From: Rhodococcus aetherivorans
GTDB taxonomy: Bacteria > Actinomycetota > Actinomycetes > Mycobacteriales > Mycobacteriaceae
Direction of reading: 5' to 3'
DNA: 64,000 nucleotides
Assembly: GCF_011058165.1 (NCBI RefSeq)
Contig: NZ_JAALEG010000013.1
Coordinates: forward strand, 40,634-104,633
Shown here: positions 17,713-27,536 of the stretch, piece by piece
How positions within the stretch are numbered: the first letter of the stretch is position 1
How the letters are laid out: each line of letters begins with the position of its first letter
The notes under the pieces: model-generated
Seen by the model: only the letters and a program-made list of their open reading frames with translations
Databases searched by the model: none
What the model was told of the DNA's origin: nothing
Made by a program: the position numbers and the translations under genes

Positions 17713-18552
17713 TTACGGCCGGTCGCCGATCCGGGCGAGGATCGCCTTCGCCAGCGCGTCCGGTGCCTCCTCCGGCACCCAGTGGCTGACGTCGTCGAGG
17801 ACGACGAATTCGTAAGGCGCGTCGACGAACTCGCCGCAGCGCTCCGCGCCCACCCGGCCGAGGGCCGAATCCTCGGTGCTCCACACGTAGGTGGTGGGCA
17901 CCCGCACCGGTGCCAGCTCGGAGAGCTCCCGGGTCATCGCGCGGTACCAGTTGAGCGCGGCGGTCAGGGCGCCGGGCTCGGACAGCACGCGCACGTATTC
18001 GTCGATCGACTCGGGGCTCACCCGGTCGCCGTACATCGCGCGCAGGCGACGGGCGTCGTCCTCGAGCAGGACGTGCTCGGCCTTTCCCTCCTGCCGGAGC
18101 AGCTTGATGTAGGCGGCGCGGGCCTGCTGATCGGCGTCCTCGCGCAGGGCCCAGCCGTAGGCCGCGAGGTGCGGCACGGACACCGCGGTCAGGGTGCTGA
18201 TGCGCTCGGGGTGCCGCGCCGCGACCTGCCAGGCCACGGCGGCGCCCCAGTCGTGCCCCACCAGGTGGGCCTGCCCGAGGCCGGTCGCGTCGAGCAGCCC
18301 GATCACGTCACCGACCAGCAGGTCGACGGTGTATGCCGACACGCCGTCCGGGCGGGCGCCGGGGGAGTACCCCCGTTGGTCCGGCATCAGCACTCGCAGA
18401 CCCGCCTCCGCGAGCTGCGGCGCCACGGCCTCCCAGCTGCGGGCGGTCTCCGGGAATCCGTGCAGCAGCACGAGGGGCGTGCCGTCGGCGGGACCGGTGA
18501 CGTGAACGTCGAAGGTGAGGTCTCCGAGGGTGACGTGAGTGGTCTCGAACAT
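17713..18552 (-). CDS. α/β-hydrolase, epoxide hydrolase-like
   Basis: A 279-residue soluble α/β-hydrolase. The oxyanion motif 'LLHGFPE', the nucleophile elbow 'VGHDWGAA' (Asp nucleophile) and the C-terminal 'VSHWVPEEAP' (His) are the arrangement of epoxide hydrolases and related haloalkane dehalogenases; the cap sequence fits epoxide hydrolase better. Substrate unknown. ATG 18552 gives the standard N-terminus 'FETTHVTLGDLTFDVHVTGP'; the 15-codon extension to 18597 would overlap the neighbouring TetR gene. It lies 23 bases downstream of that gene on the same strand. Confidence 0.82.
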   Translation of the reverse strand: MFETTHVTLGDLTFDVHVTGPADGTPLVLLHGFPETARSWEAVAPQLAEAGLRVLMPDQRGYSPGARPDGVSAYTVDLLVGDVIGLLDATGLGQAHLVGHDWGAAVAWQVAARHPERISTLTAVSVPHLAAYGWALREDADQQARAAYIKLLRQEGKAEHVLLEDDARRLRAMYGDRVSPESIDEYVRVLSEPGALTAALNWYRAMTRELSELAPVRVPTTYVWSTEDSALGRVGAERCGEFVDAPYEFVVLDDVSHWVPEEAPDALAKAILARIGDRP

Positions 18553-18575
18553 GGCGCCCACCGTACGGGTTGCCG

Positions 18576-19217
18576 TTAGCGGTGGGAAGGTTTCCACGCG
18601 CCCATGCCGAGAACGATGAGACGCATCTGCTTTTCGGCGCGGGCGAGGACCTCGGCCTCCGCCGGCCCGCCGGGCCGGTCCACGTCGAGCAGTTCGAGCA
18701 CCACCTCGAGCATGGCGGTCACCAGCAGGTCGGCCGCCATCTCCAGGTCGTCGACGTCCCAGTCCGCCATTCCGGGCATGCGGGAGAGATCGACGGAGAG
18801 TTCGCCCGTGATCAGCCGCAACTCGACGGTGACGGTGCGCGCGACGGCCGGCTGGCCGCCGTAGCGCTCCCGGGCCAGGAATCGGAACGCCTGTTCGTGG
18901 GCGCGGACCTGCCGCACCAGGGCCTCGAGCGACGCCCGCGCCGAGGACGGGCCGCGCGTGCGCCGGGCCTCGCGCAGCAGCGTGCGGAGCATGCGCATGG
19001 TGTCGGCGGCGAGGGCGACGCCGAGTTCCTCCATCGAGCCGAAGTGGCGGTAGAACGCCGTGGGCACGATCCCGGCTCGGCGGGCCACCTCGCGCAGGCT
19101 CACCGTCGCGAAGCTGCGATCGGCGGAGAGTTCGAGCGCCGCGTCGAGCAGGGCCTGGCGGGTGCGCTCCTTGCGCGCAGCTCGCGTCGCGGGTTCGGGA
19201 ACGGGGGCTGCGGACAC
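18576..19217 (-). CDS. TetR family regulator, FabR/DesT-like
   Basis: A 213-residue regulator whose HTH 'FATVSLREVARRAGIVPTAFYRHFGSMEELGVAL' closely resembles FabR and DesT, regulators that sense the saturated/unsaturated acyl-CoA balance and control desaturases. I start it at GTG 19217: TAGACT at 19230-19225 is a convincing -10 seven bases upstream, implying a leaderless mRNA. It is divergent from the ferredoxin reductase–desaturase operon, whose transcription start region carries a perfect dyad. That gives a coherent local circuit for membrane-lipid unsaturation. Confidence 0.88.
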   Translation of the reverse strand: MSAAPVPEPATRAARKERTRQALLDAALELSADRSFATVSLREVARRAGIVPTAFYRHFGSMEELGVALAADTMRMLRTLLREARRTRGPSSARASLEALVRQVRAHEQAFRFLARERYGGQPAVARTVTVELRLITGELSVDLSRMPGMADWDVDDLEMAADLLVTAMLEVVLELLDVDRPGGPAEAEVLARAEKQMRLIVLGMGAWKPSHR

Positions 19218-19284
19218 GGCTCCGAGTCTAGGCAGTGCGACGCGGCGGCGGTCGGGGACCGTGGTGACGGCCGCCACAACAACG

Positions 19285-19315
19285 TTGACAGCCCACCGGG
19301 CGACCCTGGCACACT
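19285..19315 (+). promoter_or_regulatory. promoter of the desaturase operon
   Basis: TTGACA at 19285-19290 and a weaker CACACT at 19310-19315 (19-base spacing) upstream of the reductase gene. The predicted start of transcription falls at the beginning of the palindrome at 19320. Confidence 0.55.
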
Positions 19316-19319
19316 GAAC

Positions 19320-19341
19320 TCAGTGCACATTTGTGCACTGA
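19320..19341. promoter_or_regulatory. desaturase-operon operator (perfect dyad)
   Basis: Perfect 9-bp arms TCAGTGCAC-ATTT-GTGCACTGA at the predicted transcription start of the reductase–desaturase operon. The core resembles the Pseudomonas DesT site as I recall it (AGTGAACGCTTGTTGACT). The FabR/DesT-like regulator encoded next door is the obvious candidate to bind it. Confidence 0.75.
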
Positions 19342-19372
19342 CTTTGGATTCTCGCTCGAGAGGAGCGACGCC

Positions 19373-20485
19373 ATGACCCTGCTTCACCGCGCCCGACGCG
19401 GGCCGGGGCCGTCGATCGGACGCAAAGCCCTGATCAAGGCGCTGCATGTACTCTCCGCGCCGCACCACCCGGATCGGTACCTCGAACTGGCCGATCCGCT
19501 CCTGGCCGTGCAGCACACGCGCGCCCGGATCACGAACGTTGACCGAAATGTCCCGGGTGCGGTGACGCTCGAGCTGCGCCCGGGCCGGCCCCTGGAGTTC
19601 CGGGCCGGTCAGCACCTGCAACTCGGCGTGGTGGTGGACGGCGTGCGGCACAGCCGCAGCTACTCGCCGGTGAGTTCCCAGCATCGAGCCGACGGGCGCA
19701 TCCAGCTCACGGTCGGGGTGCGACCGGACGGCGTCGTCTCGCGGCACCTGCACGAGCACGCCACCGCGGGCGACGTGGTCGACCTCGCGGCGGCCACCGG
19801 CGAGTTCTGTCTCCCGGCGGAGCGGCCGGAGCGGCTGGTGCTCGTCAGCGGCGGCAGCGGCATCACTCCGGTGCTGTCGATGCTGCGCACCCTCGCCGAC
19901 GAGGGCCACTCCGGAACCGTCGCGTTCCTGCACTACGCGCCCACCGCCGCGCACGTGCCGCACCGCGACGCGATCGAGTCCCTGGCCGGCGCCCACGCCG
20001 GCGTCGACGTGGCCTTCGCCTACACCCGGGCGGACGACGGTGCGTTGCGTGGCCGCTTCGACCGGAGTCATCTCGAGCGGGTCGCCCCGTGGTTCGCCGG
20101 CGCACCCGCCTACGTCTGCGGCCCGGCCGGGCTCGTCGACAGCGTGCGGGAGGTCTACGGCGACGCCGGCGCCGCGCACCTGCTGCGCACCGAGCAGTTC
20201 ACCCCGCCCGTCGTCGTCCGCGACGACGACGCGAGCGGCACCGTCACCTTCGCCGCGTCCGGGGTCCGCGCCGAGAACAGCGGCGTCACCGCCCTCGAAC
20301 AGGCCGAGGCGGCCGGGCTCACCCCGCAGCACGGGTGCCGCATGGGAATCTGCCACTCCTGCACCGTGACCCGGCTGTCCGGCGGCACCCGCGACGTGCG
20401 CACCGGCGAGATCGACGACGAGCCCGGCGCCGAGGTGCAGATCTGCGTGAACGTCCCCGTCGGCGACGCGGCCTTCGACCTCTGA
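19373..20485 (+). CDS. ferredoxin reductase feeding the desaturase
   Basis: A 370-residue NADPH oxidoreductase similar to M. tuberculosis Rv3230c. The order is: FAD domain (RSYSPVSS near 95), NAD(P) domain (LVSGGSGITPVLSMLRTL, 'YVCGPAGLV'), and C-terminal plant-type 2Fe-2S ferredoxin with CRMGICHSC and a fourth Cys in 'QICVNVP'. It transfers electrons from NADPH to the membrane desaturase encoded 26 bases downstream. ATG 19373 follows AGGAG by seven bases; the open frame to 19331 would begin inside the operator and was rejected. Regulated by the dyad at 19320. Confidence 0.93.
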   Translation: MTLLHRARRGPGPSIGRKALIKALHVLSAPHHPDRYLELADPLLAVQHTRARITNVDRNVPGAVTLELRPGRPLEFRAGQHLQLGVVVDGVRHSRSYSPVSSQHRADGRIQLTVGVRPDGVVSRHLHEHATAGDVVDLAAATGEFCLPAERPERLVLVSGGSGITPVLSMLRTLADEGHSGTVAFLHYAPTAAHVPHRDAIESLAGAHAGVDVAFAYTRADDGALRGRFDRSHLERVAPWFAGAPAYVCGPAGLVDSVREVYGDAGAAHLLRTEQFTPPVVVRDDDASGTVTFAASGVRAENSGVTALEQAEAAGLTPQHGCRMGICHSCTVTRLSGGTRDVRTGEIDDEPGAEVQICVNVPVGDAAFDL

Positions 20486-20511
20486 CCCACTCGAAACAAT
20501 TGGAGGACACC

Positions 20512-21717
20512 ATGTTCGGTTTGTCCATCCCCCTGTCCCTTCCGCTGCCGGCGTTCCTGTCCGGCCGTCGCGATCCCGACCCGTCGCCGGTCGTGCTGCG
20601 CCGCGAGCAGGTCGAGGAGATCGGCCGCGAACTTGACGCCCTGCGCGAGCGCACCGTCGCCTCGCTCGGCGCGGCCGACCGCGAGTACATCTACCGCATC
20701 GTCGGGGCGCAGCGGCGCTTCGAGATCGCCGGTCGTGCCCTGTTGTTCGTGGGCTTCCTGCCGCCGGCATGGGTGGCGGGCGTGGCCACGCTGAGCGTGT
20801 CGAAGATCCTCGACAACATGGAGATCGGCCACAATGTGATGCACGGCCAGTACGACTGGATGCGCGAGCCGGAACTGAACTCCCGCAACTTCGAGTGGGA
20901 CACCGTATGTCCCGCCGACCAGTGGCGGCACTCGCACAACTACCTGCACCACACCTACACCAACATCCTCGGGATGGATCGCGACGTCGGCTACGGCATC
21001 CTGCGGATGGATCCGGCGCAGCGCTGGCACCCCTACTACCTCGGCAATCCCGTCTACGCGACGGGGCTGATGCTGCTGTTCGAGTGGGGTGTGATGCTGC
21101 ACGACGCCGAGGTCGAGAACGTCGTCGCCGGCAAACGCAGCTGGCGCGACGTGATCCCGCTCGCCCGGGGGTGGTGGCGTAAGGCGCGCGGGCAGGTGGT
21201 CAAGGACTACGTCGCGTTCCCGCTGCTGTCCGGGCCGATGTTCGTGCCGACGCTGCTCGGCAACGCGGCCGCCAACCTGGTCCGCAACGTGTGGGCGTTC
21301 TCCATCATCTTCTGCGGGCACTTCCCGTCCGGGGTGCAGTCCTTCACCGAGGAGGAGACCGCGCACGAGACCCGCGGCGAGTGGTACGTCCGTCAGCTGC
21401 TCGGCAGCGCGAACATCACCGGCACGCCGCTGTTCCACATCATGTCGGGCAATCTCTCGCACCAGATCGAGCACCACCTGTTCCCGGATCTTCCGGCGCA
21501 CCGGTACCCGCAGCTGGCGCCGGAGGTGCGGGAACTGTGCGAACGCTACGGGCTGCCCTACAACACCGGGGGCCTGCTCGCCCAGGTCGGCTCGGTGTGG
21601 CGCAAGATCGTGAAGCTGGCCCTGCCGCCGAGCTGGGTCTCCGAGGAGCCCACGACGTCGGTGCTCATCGAGCGCGGCGTGCCGGTCGCGGGTACCCTCG
21701 CCCACGACAGCGCCTGA
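20512..21717 (+). CDS. desA3: membrane acyl-CoA Δ9 desaturase (DesA3-like)
   Basis: A 401-residue membrane fatty acid desaturase with the di-iron histidine boxes GHNVMHG, HSHNYLHH and HQIEHH in the normal order and three to four hydrophobic segments. Similar to DesA3 (Rv3229c), which makes oleoyl-CoA from stearoyl-CoA using the Rv3230c-type reductase, here the upstream gene. ATG 20512 has GGAGG five bases upstream. Unlike many bacteria, the electron donor is in the same operon. A 75-residue protein of unknown role follows after 13 bases. Confidence 0.92.
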   Translation: MFGLSIPLSLPLPAFLSGRRDPDPSPVVLRREQVEEIGRELDALRERTVASLGAADREYIYRIVGAQRRFEIAGRALLFVGFLPPAWVAGVATLSVSKILDNMEIGHNVMHGQYDWMREPELNSRNFEWDTVCPADQWRHSHNYLHHTYTNILGMDRDVGYGILRMDPAQRWHPYYLGNPVYATGLMLLFEWGVMLHDAEVENVVAGKRSWRDVIPLARGWWRKARGQVVKDYVAFPLLSGPMFVPTLLGNAAANLVRNVWAFSIIFCGHFPSGVQSFTEEETAHETRGEWYVRQLLGSANITGTPLFHIMSGNLSHQIEHHLFPDLPAHRYPQLAPEVRELCERYGLPYNTGGLLAQVGSVWRKIVKLALPPSWVSEEPTTSVLIERGVPVAGTLAHDSA

Positions 21718-21730
21718 AGGGGGCACCGCC

Positions 21731-21958
21731 ATGGTGGGTAGGTTCGAACGCAACAAGGACACGCTCCAGGAACTGACCGAGTCCGCGGCGACGCACGTCG
21801 GCAACATCGCCGGCATCATCACCGGCGCGGTCCGCGAGGTCACCCGGGAGGTCGGGGACTGGATCAGCGACGGCATCGAGATGCGGGAGGCCGCCCGCAA
21901 GGCGAGCGCCGACGACGCGCGCGTCGCAGAGCCGCCGTCCGAGCCGTCCGGCGGGTAG
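21731..21958 (+). CDS. small conserved-looking hypothetical protein in the desaturase operon
   Basis: A 75-residue protein with no recognised domain. Residues 8-52 form an amphipathic, largely helical stretch with 'VGNIAGIITGAVREVTREVGDWISDGIEMREAARKA'; the tail is Pro/Ser-rich. There is no signal peptide or transmembrane segment. ATG 21731 is 13 bases after the desaturase stop, with AAGGGGG upstream, and the strong terminator at 21995 closes the operon after it. That makes it part of the desaturase transcript, perhaps membrane-associated through its helix. Codon usage matches its neighbours, supporting a real gene. Confidence 0.7.
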   Translation: MVGRFERNKDTLQELTESAATHVGNIAGIITGAVREVTREVGDWISDGIEMREAARKASADDARVAEPPSEPSGG

Positions 21959-21994
21959 GCGAAGAACGCCGGGTAGCTGAAGAACACACAGACA

Positions 21995-22033
21995 GCGCGG
22001 GGCGGGCACCGGGATCCGGTGCCCGCCCCGCGC
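21995..22033. terminator. 18-bp perfect hairpin between convergent operons
   Basis: Arms of 18 bases starting GCGCGGGGCGGGCACCGG with a 3-base loop, lying 36 bases after the desaturase operon and 18 bases after the gdhA stop on the other strand. No T-run on either side, but the stability and position suggest a bidirectional terminator. Confidence 0.75.
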
Positions 22034-22051
22034 CGTCGGCGTGTGTTCGGA

Positions 22052-23450
<1,399 letters not shown>

Positions 23451-23533
23451 GGCGCAGGCACCGGGCATCCGATAAAAGGGGGCAGTATGCCCGGGCTCCG
23501 GGCGTCGAGGGTGTCGGCCGAACCGGGGGACGG

Positions 23534-24217
23534 CTACGCGGGCTCGGGAAGGGTGGCTTCCGGGCCCGGGCTGCCGCCGAGCGCGGCGACGAGGCGTTCG
23601 CGTGCGCGTCCGAGGTGCCGGGTGATCACCTCGACCGCCGCATCGCCGTCGCCGGCCAGGACGGCGTCGAGGATCTGCTGGTGTTCGGCCGCGATGCTCG
23701 TGGTGGTGAGCAGCTGCTTGCCCTGCACCTGCACCATGCACAGCCGCACCTCGGACACGAGCGAACCGAACATGCGGCTGGTGCGCGGGCTGCCCAGCGC
23801 GTCCACCAGGGCGGTGTGGAAGCGCATGTCGGGTTCGACGACGGTGAGCGGGTCGGCCTCGGTCATGGCCGAGATCTCGGCGTTGGCGGCCGACGCCGCC
23901 GGAGGCACCGCCCGGGTCTCGGCGAGCGCGCGCAGCACTACCGATTCCAGGTGCGCGCGGGTGCGGTAGATGTCGCGCACGTCGTCGGGGCCCAACTGGG
24001 GCACGCGGGCGGTCTTGTGGGCGCTGCGCTGCAGTAGGCCCTCGCCGACGAGCTTCTCGATGGCGGCCTTGGCGGTCGGCCTGGCGACTTCGTAGGCGCG
24101 GGACACCTCGGCTTCGGTGAGGGCGTCCTCGTGCGTCAGCTCCCCGGCGAACACGCGCCGCCGCAGTTCCAGGGCGAGGGCGTCGACGATCGACAGGGCC
24201 TCGACGCGTCCGACCAA
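23534..24217 (-). CDS. GntR family regulator with FCD domain (lactate-type)
   Basis: A 227-residue FadR-subfamily regulator: winged helix at residues 5-72 ('EDALTEAEVSRAYEVARPTAKAAIEKLVGEGLLQR') and an all-helical FCD ligand domain containing the usual Asp/His metal-ligand pattern ('DMRFHTALVDALGSPR', 'EHQQILDAVLAGD'). The start is TTG 24217, seven bases after AAGGAG; no ATG or GTG fits. It is divergent from the lactate permease operon, whose -10 carries a FadR-type dyad, so it probably acts as a lactate-responsive repressor like LldR. Confidence 0.87.
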   Translation of the reverse strand: MVGRVEALSIVDALALELRRRVFAGELTHEDALTEAEVSRAYEVARPTAKAAIEKLVGEGLLQRSAHKTARVPQLGPDDVRDIYRTRAHLESVVLRALAETRAVPPAASAANAEISAMTEADPLTVVEPDMRFHTALVDALGSPRTSRMFGSLVSEVRLCMVQVQGKQLLTTTSIAAEHQQILDAVLAGDGDAAVEVITRHLGRARERLVAALGGSPGPEATLPEPA

Positions 24218-24271
24218 TGCCCCGCTCCTTCCCGGCTCTCCGCGCACCCGCACGGACCTGCGCGAACACCA

Positions 24272-24304
24272 GCATTCTTGCACGACGCCGCACATGCATT
24301 CTTG
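24272..24304. repeat. direct repeat GCATTCTTG
   Basis: Nine-base direct repeats GCATTCTTG at 24272-24280 and 24296-24304 in the GntR/lactate permease divergent region. The second copy overlaps the permease -35 and forms, with GAATG at 24309-24313, an inverted repeat CATTC-N7-GAATG. Possible second regulator sites. Confidence 0.5.
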
Positions 24305-24330
24305 ACAGGAATGTGTACTTGTCTGACAAT
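24302..24330 (+). promoter_or_regulatory. promoter and operator of the lactate operon
   Basis: TTGACA (24302-24307) and GACAAT (24325-24330) with the ideal 17-base spacing. The -10 is overlapped by TTGT-CTG-ACAA (24319-24329), which fits the TNGT-N3-ACNA consensus of FadR/LldR-type GntR regulators, so binding would block the promoter. Confidence 0.75.
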
Positions 24331-24369
24331 TCTCGGAACGGTGACAGGCATCACAACGAGAGGCGCGCT

Positions 24370-26028
24370 ATGTACCAACAGACACTCGACCCGATCGGCG
24401 GCTCACTCGCCTGGTCGGCCGTGGTCGCGGCGATCCCGCTGGCCGCGATGTTCGTCATGCTCGGCGTCTTCAGATGGAAGGCGCACCGCGCGGCCCTCGT
24501 CGGTCTGGCGCTCGCCGTGCTCGCGGCGGTCGCCGGGTGGGGCATGCCGCTCGGCCAGGCCGCCGCCGCGACCGCCGAGGGAGCCTTCTACGGCCTGTTC
24601 CCGATCTTGTGGATCCTCGTCAACGCCCTCTTCGTCTACAAGCTCACGGTTGTCACCGGCTGGTTCGAGGAGCTCGGCCGGGTCATCCGGTCCATCTCGG
24701 ACGACCAGCGCATCCTGGCCATTCTCATCGCCTTCTGCTTCGGTGCGCTGCTCGAGTCGCTCGCCGGATTCGGCGCGCCCGTCGCGATCTCCGCGGCGAT
24801 GCTCATGGCCGCGGGCATGGCTCCGCTCAAAGCCGCGTGCACGTCCCTGCTGGCGAACACCGCGCCTGTGGCCTTCGGCGCGATGGGTGCCCCGATCCTC
24901 GCGCTCGCCGGGGTCACCGGGCTGCCGCTCGACGACCTGTCCGCGATGGCCGGCCGGCAGACGCCGTTCGTCGCGGCCGTCGTGCCGATGGTGATGGTGT
25001 TCCTCGTCGACGGCCGCCGCGGAGTTCGGCAGACCTGGCCCGTCGCGGTCGTCGCGGGCCTGACCTTCGGCCTCGCCCAGTTCGTCACCGCGAACTACCT
25101 CACCGTCGAGCTCACCGACGTCGTCGCCGCGATCGTCACGGTCGGCGCGGTGCTGGGCATGCTGAAGGTGTGGCAGCCGGGGGAGCGCCTGGTCGCCACG
25201 ACCGACACCGCCCTCACCGCACCGGTCGGCGCCGGCACCGCGGTCGGCATCGCCGCCCCGCCGTCGCGTTTCGACGGATACAGCCGGACGCGGCGCACGC
25301 TGCTGGCCCTCGCCCCGTACCTGACGATCATCGCGATCTTCACCGTGGCGCAGATCCCGTTCGTCAAGACGTGGCTCACCGAGATCGGCACCGTGTCGTT
25401 CCGCTGGCCCGGACTCGACATCGTCGACGTCGACGGCAAGCCGCTGAGCGCGCAGACGTTCAAGCTCGACCACCTCAAGGCCACCGGCACCCTGTTGCTG
25501 CTCGCCGGGGCCGTCACGGCCGGGATGTACGGGATCGGCGTACGCCGCGCCGTCCGCGCCTACGCCGACACCCTCGTGCAGCTGCGCTGGACCATCGTCA
25601 CCGTCACCTCGGTGCTCGCGTTGGCCTTCGTGATGAACCTGTCCGGTCAGACCGCCGGCCTGGGCATGGCGCTCGCGTCCGCGGGCGGGGTGTTCGCCCT
25701 CGTCTCGCCGCTGATCGGCTGGATCGGCGTGGCCATCACCGGATCCGACACGTCGTCGAACTCGCTGTTCGGCGTCATGCAGATGACCGCCGCGCAGCAG
25801 GCCGGGCTCGACCCGGTGCTCATGGCGGCGGCCAATTCGTCCGCGGGTGTGCTCGGCAAGATGCTCTCGCCGCAGAACCTGTCGGTCGCGGTGGCCGCGG
25901 TCGGCCTGGCCGGGGCGGAGGGTGTCATCCTGCGCCGTCTGATCGGCTGGAGCCTCGGGTTGCTCGTGTTCCTCACCGTCGTCATCTACCTGCAGTCCAC
26001 CCCCGTTCTCGATTGGATGGTTCCGTGA
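24370..26028 (+). CDS. lctP: L-lactate permease
   Basis: A 552-residue membrane protein of the LctP family (TC 2.A.14) with about 12-14 hydrophobic segments. Diagnostic stretches include 'ESLAGFGAPVAISAAMLMAAG', 'LLANTAPVAFGAMGAPILALAGVTGLP' and 'TGSDTSSNSLFGVMQMTAAQQ'. It imports lactate and glycolate with protons. ATG 24370 is preceded by GAGAGG; upstream frame rejected. The GTGA at its end overlaps the dehydrogenase start, so uptake and oxidation are translationally coupled under the GntR-controlled promoter. Confidence 0.95.
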   Translation: MYQQTLDPIGGSLAWSAVVAAIPLAAMFVMLGVFRWKAHRAALVGLALAVLAAVAGWGMPLGQAAAATAEGAFYGLFPILWILVNALFVYKLTVVTGWFEELGRVIRSISDDQRILAILIAFCFGALLESLAGFGAPVAISAAMLMAAGMAPLKAACTSLLANTAPVAFGAMGAPILALAGVTGLPLDDLSAMAGRQTPFVAAVVPMVMVFLVDGRRGVRQTWPVAVVAGLTFGLAQFVTANYLTVELTDVVAAIVTVGAVLGMLKVWQPGERLVATTDTALTAPVGAGTAVGIAAPPSRFDGYSRTRRTLLALAPYLTIIAIFTVAQIPFVKTWLTEIGTVSFRWPGLDIVDVDGKPLSAQTFKLDHLKATGTLLLLAGAVTAGMYGIGVRRAVRAYADTLVQLRWTIVTVTSVLALAFVMNLSGQTAGLGMALASAGGVFALVSPLIGWIGVAITGSDTSSNSLFGVMQMTAAQQAGLDPVLMAAANSSAGVLGKMLSPQNLSVAVAAVGLAGAEGVILRRLIGWSLGLLVFLTVVIYLQSTPVLDWMVP

Positions 26029-27416
26029 ACACCAGCGTCGTGACTCCCGTCCCCGACACCGAGCCGGTCGTCGCCGCGCTCGTCGACGCCCTCGGCGACG
26101 CCGTCGTCACCGATCCGGACCGGATGCTCGCCTATCGGCGCGACCAGTCGCTGCTCACGCCGGCCGGGATGCCGCTCGCCCTGGTCCGGGCGCGGGACAC
26201 CGACGACGTCGTCGCCACCCTGACGATCGCGCACCGGCACGGCATCCCCGTCGTCACCCGCGGCGCCGGCACCGGTCTCGCGGGTGCGGCCAACGCCCTC
26301 GACGGCGGCATCGTGCTCAGCGTCGAGAAGATGAACGCCATCGTCGAAATCGACACCGAATCACGCACCGCCACAGTGCAACCCGGGGTGATCAACGGCG
26401 ATCTCGCCGCCGCGGCCGCCGAGCGGGGGCTGTGGTACGTGCCGGACCCTGGCAGCCGCGCCGTCTCCACCATCGGCGGCAACCTCGCCACCAACGCCGG
26501 CGGCACCTGCTGCGCGAAGTACGGGGTCACGGCCGACCATGTCGCCCGCATCAAGGCGGTGCTCGCCGACGGGCGGATCATCCACACCGGCGCCGTCACC
26601 CGGAAGAACGTGGCGGGACTGAACCTCACGCAACTGCTCGTCGGGTCCGAGGGCACCCTCGCCGTCATCGTCGAGGCCACCGTGCGGCTGCGCGCCGCCG
26701 CCACCGCGGCCGCCACGGTGGTCGCGAGCTTCCCGGAAACCGCGCAGGCCGTCGCCGCGGTGCTGGCGATCCGCGAGCAGGCCGAGCCGTGCCTCGTCGA
26801 ACTGATGGACCGCACCACCATCGCCGCCGTCAACGACATGACGCACATGGGACTCGACGACACGGCCGGTGCGCTGCTGCTCGTCCAGTGCGACGGGCGC
26901 GACGCCGCCGCCGAAGCGCAGGTGTCCGCGCGGGCCTGTACCGCGGCGGGCGCCACCGAGGTGTACGACACCGCCGACCCGGTGGAGGGGGAGGAGTTCA
27001 TGGCCGCGCGGCGGGTCGCGCTCACCGCGCTCGAGCGGTGTGGCAGCACCCTGCTCGACGACCTGGCCGTTCCCGTGCCGCGGCTGCCCGAGATGCTCGC
27101 GGCGATCGAGGCGATCGCCGCGCGGCACGAGCTGCTCATCGGCACGTTCGGACACGCGGCGGACGGAAACCTGCATCCCACCATCGTGTTCGACGCCGCC
27201 GACGAGGTCGTCGCGAGGCGGGCCCGGCAGGCGTTCGACGAGATGGTCGCCGAATGCCTGGCGCTCGGCGGTTCGATCAGCGGAGAGCACGGCATCGGGG
27301 TGCTCAAACAGCCGTACCTCGAAACCCAGGTCGGCACGGTCGAGCGTGCGCTCATGCAGCGCATCAAGGCGGCGTTCGACCCGAGCGGGATTCTCAACCC
27401 GGGGCGCGGGATCTGA
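26025..27416 (+). CDS. FAD-linked D-lactate/glycolate dehydrogenase (GlcD family)
   Basis: A 463-residue vanillyl-alcohol-oxidase-fold flavoprotein. The FAD-binding PCMH domain contains 'VTRGAGTGLAGAANALDGGIVLS' and 'PDPGSRAVSTIGGNLATNAGG'; the C-terminal half ends with 'GTFGHAADGNLHPTIVFD' and 'SGEHGIGVLKQPYL', the usual substrate and metal segment. Oxidises D-2-hydroxy acids (D-lactate or glycolate) and passes electrons to the chain. Start GTG 26025 overlaps the lctP stop by four bases. Which of D-lactate and glycolate is preferred cannot be read from sequence. Confidence 0.9.
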   Translation: MNTSVVTPVPDTEPVVAALVDALGDAVVTDPDRMLAYRRDQSLLTPAGMPLALVRARDTDDVVATLTIAHRHGIPVVTRGAGTGLAGAANALDGGIVLSVEKMNAIVEIDTESRTATVQPGVINGDLAAAAAERGLWYVPDPGSRAVSTIGGNLATNAGGTCCAKYGVTADHVARIKAVLADGRIIHTGAVTRKNVAGLNLTQLLVGSEGTLAVIVEATVRLRAAATAAATVVASFPETAQAVAAVLAIREQAEPCLVELMDRTTIAAVNDMTHMGLDDTAGALLLVQCDGRDAAAEAQVSARACTAAGATEVYDTADPVEGEEFMAARRVALTALERCGSTLLDDLAVPVPRLPEMLAAIEAIAARHELLIGTFGHAADGNLHPTIVFDAADEVVARRARQAFDEMVAECLALGGSISGEHGIGVLKQPYLETQVGTVERALMQRIKAAFDPSGILNPGRGI

Positions 27417-27449
27417 CCGGCCGGCGACCCCCGGGGACGGACCCGTCGA

Positions 27450-27463
27450 CGGACCTCCGTCCC
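27450..27463. promoter_or_regulatory. candidate DosR-like box upstream of the P1B-5 ATPase
   Basis: CGGAC-CTCC-GTCCC matches the dormancy-regulator core GGGAC-N4-GTCCC at 9 of 10 positions and lies 74 bases before the ATPase start. In GC-rich DNA this could be chance; the second such site at 31114 raises the odds. Confidence 0.3.
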
Positions 27464-27536
27464 TACCCGGCCGACGGCTGGTGGTGGCACGGTGGGAGGT
27501 GACATCGGCACCGGTGCGGAACGGGGGAGTGCGGCA

